Assembly (NCBI GenBank): GCA_031761405.1
Contig: JASEVX010000003.1
Span: 68,301,044 to 68,365,043, forward strand
Reading direction: 5' to 3'
From: Serripes groenlandicus
Taxonomy: Eukaryota > Mollusca > Bivalvia > Cardiida > Cardiidae
DNA length: 64,000 bases
This document shows, piece after piece, positions 22,852 to 33,400 of the stretch (the stretch's first letter is position 1; every line of letters starts with the position of its first letter). The notes beneath the pieces were generated by a model. It was not told the DNA's origin, made no database searches, and saw nothing but the letters and a program-made list of their open reading frames with translations. The translations under genes were made by a program, and so were the position numbers.

Positions 22852-23399
22852 TCATCAAATTCATGAACATCAGAGTGAGGTTTACAGGAAGTACCAGCAT
22901 CAGCAACCCAGGGGATCCTTCATTATTTACATGCTGTTTAAAGCGTTATGGGAAGGAACAATAAATGATGGACAGACCCAAATGAATATTTTTTTATATC
23001 ATAATCAATCAATTCAATACTTTTTTGCTCTTATTATTTATTTTTAATGTTTGTTTCATCAAATGAATGAAATTTTATATTTGAAATCGTAAGATATATG
23101 GTATTATTTTACATTTAATTCTACCTCACAGGACTAAAGACAGAGTGTTTCTATACAATTGTCTCTATTTGAGATACATTTTTGCGAAGAATTTGCCACA
23201 ATTATGAAATTATTTAATTTTCCTCATACATAACTTGGTACAAACAATTAATCACAACCGTAATTTAAGGGCATAGCGGATTTTCCTAAACCGTATAAGC
23301 AAAAGACAGAAAAAGTGACGGATTTTGAGAATGACTCAAATATGTATCGCATGGTGCATATATGAGAAATTCTTTCCTGTGTAATAGATTTGTTTACTA

Positions 23400-23802
23400 C
23401 AGAAAGCGCGCGAAAAAAATCACGTGATTGAATGCCTGCGAAAATATCACGTGGTGTTATTTCTTCGTTATTTCTTCGAGTACAAAGCTATATTAAGATG
23501 AATCTCTCCTTTTAACTGTTTCGCGAGATTACAAATTAGCAAAGCAACAACACACTGATCACGTGATCAACTTACTAGGTTACAGTATTTTAGTGAGTTA
23601 TTTATAGAAAGGTATATTTTGAAATTACATGGCTTCAATGACCGATCGATTTGGTTTCAGATTTACGTAAATAAGCTTAGTAGAAAACGGGAACCATTAC
23701 TTTCAGTTCTTAAAATAGACTAGGTTTTTCCGAGAAACTTTGAAAGAAAATATTATTGTTTTATGATTCGCGAGATATCACGGTATCATGCAAATCAACA
23801 AT
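23400..23802 (+). promoter_or_regulatory. Promoter-like region with three CACGTG E-boxes
   Basis: CACGTG occurs at 23421, 23448 and 23560. The third lies in a perfect 14-base palindrome, TGATCACGTGATCA (23556-23569). CpG is frequent (GCGCGCGAAA at about 23406; CGCGAGAT at two places), unlike the surrounding DNA. It leads into CAATATGGCGGAT at 23800, a typical start context for animal housekeeping genes. CACGTG is bound by bHLH factors (USF, MITF/TFE, CLOCK types). Promoter function is inferred. Confidence 0.4.
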
Positions 23803-23875
23803 ATGGCGGATTTCGTAAGGATATCGATACTGCATTACATAAATGTTCTTTGTCCGGCGTCTGTCCTGCAGATTG
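23803..23875 (+). CDS. Possible first coding exon
   Basis: ATG at 23803 in the context AATATGGCGGATTT, following the E-box region. The frame reads MADFVRISILHYINVLCPAS and reaches a plausible donor (ATTG|GTAAAT) after 23875; without splicing it stops after 35 codons. No downstream exon was identified: the sequence enters the diverged inverted end and then the 24.2-kb repeat element. It may be a dead promoter plus first exon. Confidence 0.25.
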
Positions 23876-24195
23876 GTAAATTAAATATTCAGTCTATCGA
23901 TTTGTAAGGCTAAATTTTAGCAGTCGCCCAGACGTTTTATTTTGGGCCAGTAATTACTTGTCTTTGGACAACTTCTGGTCGCCCTGACACAAAAGTGGTC
24001 GCCTCAGGCGAGTGGGCGACCGGCCGTTTCAGGCACTGCATCATGGCTGGAAAGCCGAAACTCAGTAACTTATCACTTATTCAATAATGTCATGAAATTA
24101 ATACTTATTCACTTGTAGCCCTGCAATTATACCGTCTGACTCACTTCTATGTTATTGAACACTTTAGATTATAATGAAAATAACAATATTAAAAA

Positions 24196-25712
24196 ACAAG
24201 ATGTGTTTGTGAAACACTGATGCCCCCCAATAGGTCAAAGGTCAAGGTCGCCAGGTCAAAAATGTTGGTACTGACAGAAAGGTCATGTCACAAGGAATAC
24301 ACATGTGAAATATGGTAGCCGTACCTGTTATGGTTCAAAAGTAGTGGTCAAGGTTAAAGTTTTTTTCGAGAATGGCAACATCTAGGTCAAAGGTGAAGGT
24401 AGCAAGGTGAAAAATGTTGGTACTGACAGAAAGGTTATGTCACAAGGTATACACATGTGAAATATGGTAGCCTTACCTGTTATGGTTCAAAAGTAGTGGG
24501 GAAGGTTAAAAAAAAATTGAGAATGGCAACATCTAGGTCAAAGGTCAAGGTCGCAAGGTCAAAAATGTTGGTACTGACAGAAAGGTCATGTCACAAGGAA
24601 TACACATGTGAAATATGGTAGCCGTATCTGTTATGGTTCAAAAGTAATGGCCAAGGTTAAAGTTTTTTTCGAGAATGGCAACATCTAGGTCAAAGGTCCA
24701 GGTCGCAAGGTCAAAAATGTTGGTACTGACAGAAAGGTCATGTCACAAGGAATACACATGTGAAATATGGTAGCCGTACCTGTTATGGTTCAAAAGTAAT
24801 GGCCAAGGTTAAAGTTTTTTTCGAGAATGGCAACATCTAGGTCAAAGGTGGTCAAGGTCGCAAGGTCAAAAATGTTGGTACTGACAGAAAGGTAATATCA
24901 CAAGGAATACACATGTGAAATATGGTAGCCGTACCTGTTATGGTTCAAAAGTAATGGCCAAGGTTAAAGTTTTTTTTCGAGAATGGCAACATCTAGGTCA
25001 AAGGTCAAGGTCGCAAGGTCAAACATTTTGGTACTGACAGAAAGGTAATGTCACAAGGAATACACATGTGAAATATGGTAGCCGTACCTGTTATGGTTCA
25101 AAAGAAGTGGTCAAGGTTAAAGTTTTTTTCGTGAAGACAGGCCATAAACTACATCTAGGTCAAAGGTCAAGGTCGCAAGGTCAACAAATTTGGTACTGAC
25201 AGAAAGGTCATGTCACAAGGAATACACATGTGAAATATGGTAGCCGTACCTGTTATGGTTCAAAAGTAATGGCCAAGGTTAAAGTTTTTTTCGAGAATGG
25301 CAACATCTAGGTCAAAGGTGAAGGTCGCAAGGTCAAACATTTTGGTACTGACAGAAAGGTAATGTCACAAGGAATACACATGTGAAATATGGTAGCCGTA
25401 CCTGTTATGGTTCAAAAGTAGTGGTCAAGGTTAAAGTTTTTTTCGTGCAGACAGGCCAAAAACTACATCTAGGTCAAAGGTCAAGGTCGCAAGGTCAAAA
25501 AATTTGGTACTGACAGAAAGGTCATGTCACAAGGAATACACATGTGAAATATGGTAGCCGTACCTGTTATGGTTCAAAAGAAGTGGTCAAGGTTAAAGTT
25601 TTTTTTGTGCAGACAGACAGACAGACAGACCAACGTGCAGACAGACAGACAGGCCAAAAACTATATGCCCCCCGAATCGGAGATTCCGGGGGATTCCGGG
25701 GGGGGCATAATA
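24196..25712 (+). mobile_element. Hairpin-ended element E1 with nine 152-bp tandem units
   Basis: Left end: ACAAG (24196-24200), a perfect 6-bp hairpin GTGTTT-GTG-AAACAC (24203-24217), then TGATGCCCCCC (24218-24228). Body: tandem units of about 152 bases marked by GGTACTGACAGAAAGG at 24267, 24419 and onward to about 25507. Each starts with AGGTCAAAGGTCAAGGTCGC, several direct AGGTCA half-sites. Then a CAGA microsatellite (25611-25651) and a GC-rich hairpin at 25665-25708 whose arms are ATGCCCCCCGAATC-like and GATTCCGGGGG-like. This matches what I know of non-autonomous Helitron-related (Helentron/HINE, 'pearl'-type) elements of bivalves. No RepHel protein is present. Confidence 0.75.
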
Positions 25713-26520
25713 AACCTAGCTCAACTGATACATATATATGCACTGTAAAGTTTGATTATTTTACTGCCTTATAGAATTAAATATTTGGTGAGCAAAATTA
25801 AGGTAATGCCCTGCTCTATTTATTCAGATTTGATTGGTTAACATTGAACAGAACTCCACCCTCTTCCCAAGAATTTACTAAGATTTAGCATTAGCTAAGC
25901 CATCCCTTCTGAACTAGTATTCATATATTTTATTGCATTAAACATTCTAAATCCAGACATCCCACTGTGATGTAAACACTGCTAAGGTCACTACCACTAT
26001 CTGTAGTCAGTCTCCAGGTGATTTATGTAAAACTACATTAATTAATTGAGTTCCAGTTAATTAATAGAGTTCCAGTTAATTAATGGATTTCCGGGGTTAT
26101 GTTGTTTATTTCACCAATGAGCCCATTAAAGAGCCTATTAAACAGCTGGAAAACCCTTACCTGGTATGAAAATTCTAAGACTTGATGAAACAATGATAAG
26201 AAGCTACTTTGCATATTAACAAGTAAATTACTTTCAGAATGGCTTAATAAATTTACACAAGATTGTAACATAAATCAGAATAGTAGTGCTAGATATAAGT
26301 ACAAACTCAGACACTATTATAAGTGATCTCCTAGCAATGTTAAGGGACCTACAGGCAGAAAGTCCAAACTCTAAAGACAGTTATAAATGAATTACAAGAA
26401 AGGGATATAAAGAACACAAAGGTGGAGAAATTAATACAATAAAAAAACATTCACCAAGAAACTATAATCAACAAATCTACAAACACCTCAACAATTGGGC
26501 AAATATTAATAAATAATAAC
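25713..26520. other. No gene; 405-bp family fragment and a short tandem
   Basis: GAGTTCCAGTTAATTAAT repeats twice near 26048-26085. The segment 26160-26270 matches the 405-bp unit of 13.6-15.3 kb. Nothing else is recognised. Confidence 0.5.
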
Positions 26521-26748
26521 TTAACCCTTTCCCTCATATAGACGCTTTCTGACGCCTCTGCAGCAGACAGCTTTTTGAAAACATATTGACAAAAGAAGGA
26601 ATTGCTCAAAACGAACAATTTCTACTTTTGCCACAATGTTTACCACTTTTAGTCATAGGTTATCAATTCAATTATAGAGATTTTCTATTTTTTGACAAAA
26701 TATGTTCCAAGTCGTTTGCTGCAGAATTGTCGTATGAGGAAAACTGAT
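26521..26748. mobile_element. TTAA palindromic MITE copy (right end decayed)
   Basis: TTAACCCTTTCCCTCATATA at left. The right end TATGAGGAAAACTGATAA has lost part of the terminal repeat. The central arms pair through GGAATTGCTCAAAACGAACA. Confidence 0.85.
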
Positions 26749-27164
26749 AATTCAATACTGGATCTACTAGTAAATAGTAGTCCAGGTTCATAATAACATT
26801 TTAATTTGGATTAAAAATTTGAGAAAAATTAATTTATAATATTAATATAATGTTATTATACTAAATAGGTTTCTTATCTACTTAAAAGGATTAAAAATGT
26901 GAGAAAATGCTTTTATAATATGAATATAAAGTGATAGGTTTTTGGTAAATTCAATTATTGTAATGAGTAACACTGCATATGGAATTCCAGTCATGAACAA
27001 TATGACTTATAATTCTTTTCAAATAGGAAGTAATTGGCCATGACATAAAGAAATATTATCATCATGTACATTGTATTATAAAAGTTAAGTGTTTGGACAT
27101 AAAACATCCATGGGGTGTGAATTGTATCATCTTGATTTGACATAATAAGAATTTCAATGTGGAA

Positions 27165-27372
27165 GACAGTGGTACAGAGGTGGAGGGTCTGCCTCTTGCA
27201 CTAAAGGTCCTGGGTTTGAATCCTGTAATGAGTGGGTTCTGCTTTTGGTATTTATTCACACAAACAGGGCAAATACTGGTTAAGTATCTAGAAAGCAAAC
27301 ATAGAGCGTGATTAATATAAGGTTAAAGCTTGTTTCGCAATAGATGTAAAATAGATAAGATTAAACTAATTA
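27165..27372 (+). mobile_element. tRNA-derived SINE, family B, copy 1 (diverged)
   Basis: The head ACAGTGGTACAGAGGTGGAG is the box A region, and GGGTTTGAATCCTG is a decayed box B. The body shares TACTGGTTAAGTATC and GAGCGTGATTAATATAA with the copy at 54738-54950. The tail is TAGATAAGATTAAACTAA. Confidence 0.75.
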
Positions 27373-27861
27373 CATAAACCAGGTTATCTGTGATACTTCA
27401 AATAATGAATCTTTCGCAATAAATTCAAATTACAATAGGTCCAGTGATATTGATTTAACTACATTAGGATGGAAGTCCTCGTGTAAGTCATCAGTCCTTC
27501 ATTCCTGACTGACAAAAATTCCTTTGGACCAGTTGACAAATTTTTATGCATTAATTGGTTGAACAAAGAAGAAAATATATGAAACGAGAGCTTTCGGACT
27601 GACAATTTTCAAAAGATTTTGTGAAGTCTGGGAATGATATTAGAGAATAAAAAGGGGAAAAAATTGGTTACTTTCCATTTATACAGCAATAGAGCACATA
27701 TGACTTTTGAAGGAGATGTTATTGTTTGTTTAGTTCATTATTTTTCTTAAGTGAACATGTTTGGATTTTAGAGATTGTAAATACCTTTGTTTCAATGTTT
27801 TAATTGTGGCAAGGGAAAGTCTGCAGCAGACAACTTTTGAAAACATAATGATTGTATTAGT
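27373..27861. other. No gene recognised
   Basis: AT-rich sequence without repeats or exons that I can identify. Confidence 0.4.
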
Positions 27862-28095
27862 GAGAGTGGGTTGTGAGTATGTCATCCAACTCGACAACAT
27901 CTTTCCAACGTTTGAAAAGCCAATGCGCCATTTCATTCCACCAATGTGCTTTAAGTCAATGTGGAAAAAGCAACCAGTTACTTGGAAAGATTGTTGTGTG
28001 GAAATCCGCGTTTGAGATAGCCAGAAAATACATGAGTAGATGAACTGACGAAATTGATAAGACTGAACAATTATTGAAAAGGGCATTAAACCAAT
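27862..28095 (+). mobile_element. Truncated SINE, family A, plus orientation
   Basis: The block order matches the 10.4-kb SINE reversed: TTTCCAACGTTTGAAAAG, CACCAATGTGCTTTAAGTC, GTGGAAAAAGCAACCAGTTA, GATTGTTGTGTGG, ATGAGTAGATGAACTGACG, and the tail GGGCATTAAACCAATTTAG. The tRNA head is missing or unrecognisable. Confidence 0.7.
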
Positions 28096-28372
28096 TTAGC
28101 CGTTTTATTTGTGTATTGATTCTACCATGTATGATTTTAAGTGTGAAATTGTAGTAAACTTGCTTGTACCACAATTTAGAAGTTTGAACACTCGATCATT
28201 GTGGGATCAGTTGGCAATCTACATATTCCAGCTTACAGAATTCTCGACCCCAGTTTCCTAAGAATAGTCGACCCCAATTAAGATCCCAGTTTATAAAGAT
28301 GTGAATGGATGATGGTTCTTTTGTTGTATAATCACTACATTTTGATCATGTTTATTGAAATAATAATGCATG

Positions 28373-28602
28373 TTAACCCTTTCCCTCATATAGACGCTTT
28401 CTGACGCCTCTGCAGCAGACGGCTTTTTGAAAACATAGTGACAAAAGAAGAAATTGCACAAAACGTGCAATTTCTCCTTTTGCCACAATGTTTTCCACCT
28501 TTTGTCATAGGTTATCCATTCAATTATGGAGATTTTCTATTTTTTGACAAAATACATTCAAAGTCGTCTGCTGCAGAATTGTCGTATGAGGGAAAGGGTT
28601 AA
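28373..28602. mobile_element. TTAA palindromic MITE, reference copy
   Basis: This is the clearest 230-base copy of the dominant repeat in the window. It begins TTAACCCTTTCCCTCATATA and ends GTATGAGGGAAAGGGTTAA. Each end has TTAA followed inward by CCC, which fits the TTAA target and CC(C/Y) terminal repeats of piggyBac-type transposons. Inside, CTCTGCAGCAGACGGCTTTT pairs with AAGTCGTCTGCTGCAGAATT. Further in, AGAAATTGCACAAAACGTGC folds on GTGCAATTTCTCC around a 5-base loop. About 60 bases (TCATAGGTTATCCATTCAAT and around) form an unpaired side region. No ORF of its own; non-autonomous. Confidence 0.9.
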
Positions 28603-29753
28603 CATTGTAATAAAAATATATGTTAACATTGTAATATTAATAAAAATGTATGTTAACATTGTAATAAAATTGATATATAATGGTTGTGCTTTTCGTATGT
28701 TGTAAATTCGTTACATTGTTTTGATAATGTAAAATAAAATGATTATTATTTTCTATATCAGTGTATAAATAAATGTATTACATTGACCTATCAAAAAAAT
28801 AAGAGGATTTATCAGTGTAATAATTTTAAAAAGATTCACACTGTATAACATCACTTAGTGATGATATCAATTTTGGAGTGACGATAGCGTTTGTCGGAAC
28901 TACTGTCTATGTTTACCAAATTATGTCCAATAGACTACAGGTAACAGTAGATTGAAACAAAGAAAAATGTCTAAAAACAATATAAGCAATGTAAAAATTA
29001 TCTAAAGCCTACCTTCAGTTTGTCCTATAAATCTATATTGTCAATCTTCAATTGAAATTGACCTGTCCTTGTCATGTAATTATTATGTATCTTGTCGATC
29101 ATGATGTTTATGCAGTAATTCACATTTCCCAAGTCAAAGATGCTTGCATTTAAAGACAAACAAACACCTATGACCAAAGGACAAATTAAAAACCGCCTTT
29201 AAAACACTCCTTCACTATACATTCCACTTATTTTCACAGTGAAGTGGGAAGTACATTTAAATTTCTACATGTTTTGAAACAATATATTTATTAAACAAAT
29301 CAGATTTTACCACGCGTGACCTCGCTGTTGTGTTATAAAATACATGTACCCTCGTGTAGCTCCTATGACACATTAATACGAAAGCGGATAAAATAACATA
29401 CATGTATCCATTGTTGGTGTATAGTAAACAAGACACGTAATTCTAACTTGTTAAATTGAACAGACTTAATTCCACAACCTAAATATATTCATGATTAAAA
29501 TAAACTATGCATTAATCCAAAACATCACTGCTAGCACACTTTTTATGCTTCATTACAAAATAAAAACAACATGGAGGAAATTTGATCTTTTACGGGTACT
29601 TGTGACAGTGTATTCATGCGCGACTGTTATGTCATTTAGGCATGGATTCTGGTGAACTGGCTCCTCCCTATTATACCGCTTAACTTGACTTTTCATCATT
29701 TAAAAAAAAAATTGAAGGAATAAAATTAACAGATCAATAACCGGGACCCAATA
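28603..29753. other. No gene; short tandem TTAACATTGTAATA repeats beside the MITE
   Basis: TTAACATTGTAATA recurs at about 28599, 28623 and 28654, the first overlapping the MITE's right TTAA. The rest is AT-rich with no recognised feature. Confidence 0.45.
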
Positions 29754-29838
29754 ACCTGTATTCCGATGATATTAGAAATATGTCACCCGATAACACCATT
29801 CTCATGATAAATATTTTTAATATCATCGGAATACAGGT
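29754..29838. repeat. Perfect 21-bp inverted repeat with 43-base spacer
   Basis: ACCTGTATTCCGATGATATTA at 29754-29774 is exactly mirrored at 29818-29838. It can form a stable hairpin. It is probably a small foldback element; no target duplication is evident. Confidence 0.8.
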
Positions 29839-30354
29839 AATTAATCCCTATATATATTGAGTTTAAAGTGCAAGCAATTTATTATTTTTTGGATATTATC
29901 AGGATGGCACAGACGATTGAACGCGAAGGTGGGATGGGGTCGACTAAAACTGGGGTCGAGAATTCTTGGCGTCGAGATTTCTGTCTACCCATATTCCTTG
30001 GTCATTGTCATTTGACACAATCAACGACATGTATAAACTATATCTCTCTGACACAACTTGCAGTACTTGGGATCAAAAACAACAAATGAAAACGTTCAAC
30101 TCACAATTAAAAGGTAATTGAAGGGACCGACCCGTATCGAGTGTAAACAAAACAAAAAGCGAACGAAAACCGTAAAAGTTACGATCCTGACAGTTAAATC
30201 TATTGAGTGACTAAAGGGGTATAAGCAAACATAAGAAACGAAAATCACCTGTAAAATTCTATGATCGACTTGGTACCAATGCATATATATATTGTCCGGA
30301 ATGTAACTAGTCTCATTTATTTCACGGCCATAAATTTCTTGTTATTCGCTCTTT

Positions 30355-30368
30355 CTGCGCATGCGCAG
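30355..30368. promoter_or_regulatory. NRF1-type palindrome upstream of MED21
   Basis: CTGCGCATGCGCAG is a perfect 14-base palindrome and an exact match to the NRF1 consensus (YGCGCAYGCGCR). It lies 124 bases upstream of the MED21 ATG, in an otherwise AT-rich region, and is typical of TATA-less housekeeping promoters. Binding is inferred from the motif. Confidence 0.7.
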
Positions 30369-30491
30369 TACGGTAAATATGAATCTTTTCACGGTATGAA
30401 CAAATTCACGATACAGCGGTGTGTCTCGATTACTTATTTGGTGGTATTTGGCCTACATTTTCGAAACAACAACCAAAACAACAACAACAAA

Positions 30492-33400
30492 ATGGCGGAT
30501 CGGTTGACTCAACTCCAAGATGCGGTGAATCAAGTAATGTGTTTATCTTGTTTATATTGTATTCAGGCATTCGGTTTAGGCATAGACCGCCCTTGAACCA
30601 TTTCGTCTAATTGTCTTGTATTTTTTTCCAATCAAGAAACTCCCGACAGATTTGTTTAGAAACAGCAATTAGAAAAATATCATTGACTGACCAGTTTCGT
30701 TAAAAATCCACAATCTTCCACTATTTTCCCGATTACCAGCTGAAATAATATAAGAAATAAATATATAAGATGACACATATAAATCAAATTAAACTTTATA
30801 ACTTAAAAATCGTATAAAACTTTGTATTTATTGCTTAATATTGACCAGACTCTACCAGTGTCCCAGTTCACGCATATAATATTTCTATATTCACTCGAAA
30901 AAGAACTAAAATAGGCAAATACCTTTTTTTTTTATTTATATGATACAATAGCACTTTATTTAATTCATTTCAATACAAAAACACAACAAAACGGTGATAT
31001 AGTGGGATATTTGACGACCAGACTCTGTTTAGTGATACCCCCTTTTCAGGCCAGATATTTTCTCAAAAGTTATTGATGATGTTATCTCTGACTGAGTGAC
31101 AAAGAACTGACCCAGGTAACATGGTGGCACAGATGATTACATATTCTCCTGGTTTCCTGCCTCGGTGGTGTAGTGGTAGAGAGTCCACCTTGGGTGTTGG
31201 AGGTCGTTAGTTCCATCCCCGGCCGGGTCATACCAAAGATTTAAAAAAATCTCAGTGTTGTGGGGAAACCATGTTAGCATTAGCCATTAAGACTTACTGG
31301 CTGGTGTCAGGATAAATGGTCCGGTAGTACTGGTAACATACCCAGGAAATGCCGTGATATAACTGATTATTGTTCAATGTCGAAAGCGGCATAAAACATT
31401 AAACAATCAACCTTTTGTTCTAACTTCTATGCTACAGTACACTTGAACGATCTGCCTCATCACATTGTTACCATACCTAACTTGAACTCCCGCATGCAGG
31501 CTGTTTCACAATTAAACTACTAGACCATTAGGATGTTTTTACCACCTTTCAATCCCTCTCTTCTATTATATTTAACAATTTTAAAACATGTTGACTGCTT
31601 TTATGTTCACTCTCACACTTAGTAACCATAGGGATCCCTTCCCCTGTATTATTTTAATATTTTTTCCCTTTCCCACCTAAAGATGCATTTGCATAAGACC
31701 ACTTTTGAAAACATTGTGACAAAAGGAGAAATTGCTCAAAACGAGTAATTTCTCCTTTTGCCACAATGGTTTTTTTTTTAACTTTTTTCAGTAATTATAC
31801 CTACAATTATTATAGAGATAAAATCATTTTCCATATTTTTGAGTAGACATTTTCAAAGTCGTCTGCTGCAGATTTGTGGGAAACGGTTAAGGCATGCATT
31901 CCTGTCAAGTCTGCGGCTGCAGATGCATCAATCCGCACATGCAGGTGCCAGGTGGAAAAGTGATTCTAACTGCATCTTCATGTTGGCAAGGGTTCACCTG
32001 TGGTTCAAATAATTTCAGATGGCTGATCATTTTTGTAACAGTGTTGGAATACTGCAACAGTTTGCACCGCCGTCACTCTTTCCTGGCTTTGACAAACAAG
32101 GAGGAAAGTCACCGAATCCACCCCCTGGTCAAGAAGGTATCAACATCATGTACATATAGAGGGCTTGGCGTGAAACGGTTGTAACTAAAAACCTGTTTTG
32201 AAAACCCTGGTTTAACAGCAATTTTGACGACTTTGTAACCAATGCAAATTTAGTTGTCATTGCTCAGAACGAGCAATGGCACCTAAATTTCCATTGTTTA
32301 CCAAGAAAACTGATTTAACGCTTATAAAGACTTTATGGCGAAGTGATAAACCTTGGTCAAAAATACCCATTTTAGTTAAAACCGTTTCACGCCAAGCCCT
32401 AGAAATTTATTAATGTTTGTCTGTTCCTATGCTTTCACTTTAACTTGAATTTGAGGCTTTAGTATTACTAACCTTTTTGAAATCAACACATATGATTATG
32501 ATATGTGTTTGCTTCAATGCTCTTGTATTATCAAACCAGGTTTAATTTCAAACCTAGTTCAACCCTTTCCTACTTACAAAAAAACTGTAATAGACGACTT
32601 TGAAACCTTTTAGCAAAAATGAAAAATTAATTATTGAATAGAGTTGAAAAACATTATGATAAAAGTAGAAATTACTCGTCATGAGCAGTTTCTCCTTTTG
32701 CCACAATGTTTTCAAAAATATATCTGCTGCAGAAGTGTCAGAAAGCGTCTACAACTACAAGTGGGAAAGCGTTAAACCCGGTTATTAACCCTTTCCCTCA
32801 TACGACAATTCTGCAGTAGATGACTTTGAACATATTTTGTCAAAACATAGAAAATCTCTATAATTGAATGGATAACCTATGACTAAAAGTAGAAAACATT
32901 GTGGCAAAAGAAGAAATTGCTCGTTTTGAGCAATTTCTTCTTTTGTCACTATGTTTTCAAAAAGACGTCTGCTGCAGAGGCATCAGAAAGCGTCTATATG
33001 AAGGAAAGGGTTAAAGGTTGTTGTTTGGGAATCAAACCTTTGTGTTTGCTCATTAAATTTATGCTCAATCAATACTGATGAAATTTCACGAGTGTATAGT
33101 GGACAACTAAAAACTAGTTTCGGATCCAATTTTAGGGTCTCTCTGTTGTCTCTCCATCTGTCTGCATGCTTGTCTTCCAGGCATTGCATTTGGTTAAACA
33201 TGTAATTTTTGCATTTTAGTGAGTAAGGTATTTACTTAGTAACACCAGACTTAAAACCATATGATTTGTAGAGAATATATTTATAATATTATATTCCATT
33301 CTTAGGTTTTGTTCAGGTAAAATGAATATTTAATTTGCATCTTATTTTATGTTCTTTGTAACTTGTTTGAAATAGCTTATAGTTTCTTTCATGTATATGT

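Larger units (their letters stand above)
17345..24050. repeat. 6.7-kb block with diverged inverted ends
   Basis: The left end (17345-17450) and right end (about 23930-24045) are inverted relatives. TTTCAGGCACTGC near 24030 matches the reverse of GCAGTGCCTGAAA near 17352, and TTTGGGCCAGTAATT near 23945 matches the reverse of ATTACTGGCCCAAA near 17412. Read as protein, both give FGPVI followed, 25-40 residues on, by FRHC. Further in, ATGAGTCATTCTCAAAATT near 18680 mirrors AATTTTGAGAATGACTCAAA-like sequence near 23320. GTTACAGGAAGGAA-type motifs at 19.2-19.45 kb face TTCCTTCCTGTAAC-type motifs at 22.2-22.6 kb. The mirror centre is about 20.7-21.0 kb, in the minisatellite. This may be an old large palindrome or an element with long inverted ends. 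Confidence 0.45.
28238..29963. repeat. Inverted pair 1.7 kb apart (GAATTCTCGACCCCAGTTT)
   Basis: GAATTCTCGACCCCAGTTT followed by AGTCGACCCCA at 28238-28276 is mirrored by TGGGGTCGACT...AACTGGGGTCGAGAATTC at 29933-29963. The left arm has 8 extra bases between the two blocks. The interior holds a MITE (28373-28602), short tandem repeats and a palindrome (29754-29838) but no gene. It could be the ends of one element or two copies of a short repeat in opposite orientation. Confidence 0.55.

Noticed and set aside
32019..32027. Alternative MED21 start at the exon 2 ATG (MADHFCN)
   Set aside because: Exon 2 begins ATGGCTGAT, resembling a start, but it follows a CAG acceptor, and the exon 1 product [14 protein letters not shown] is the conserved N-terminus of the family. 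The resemblance is coincidental.
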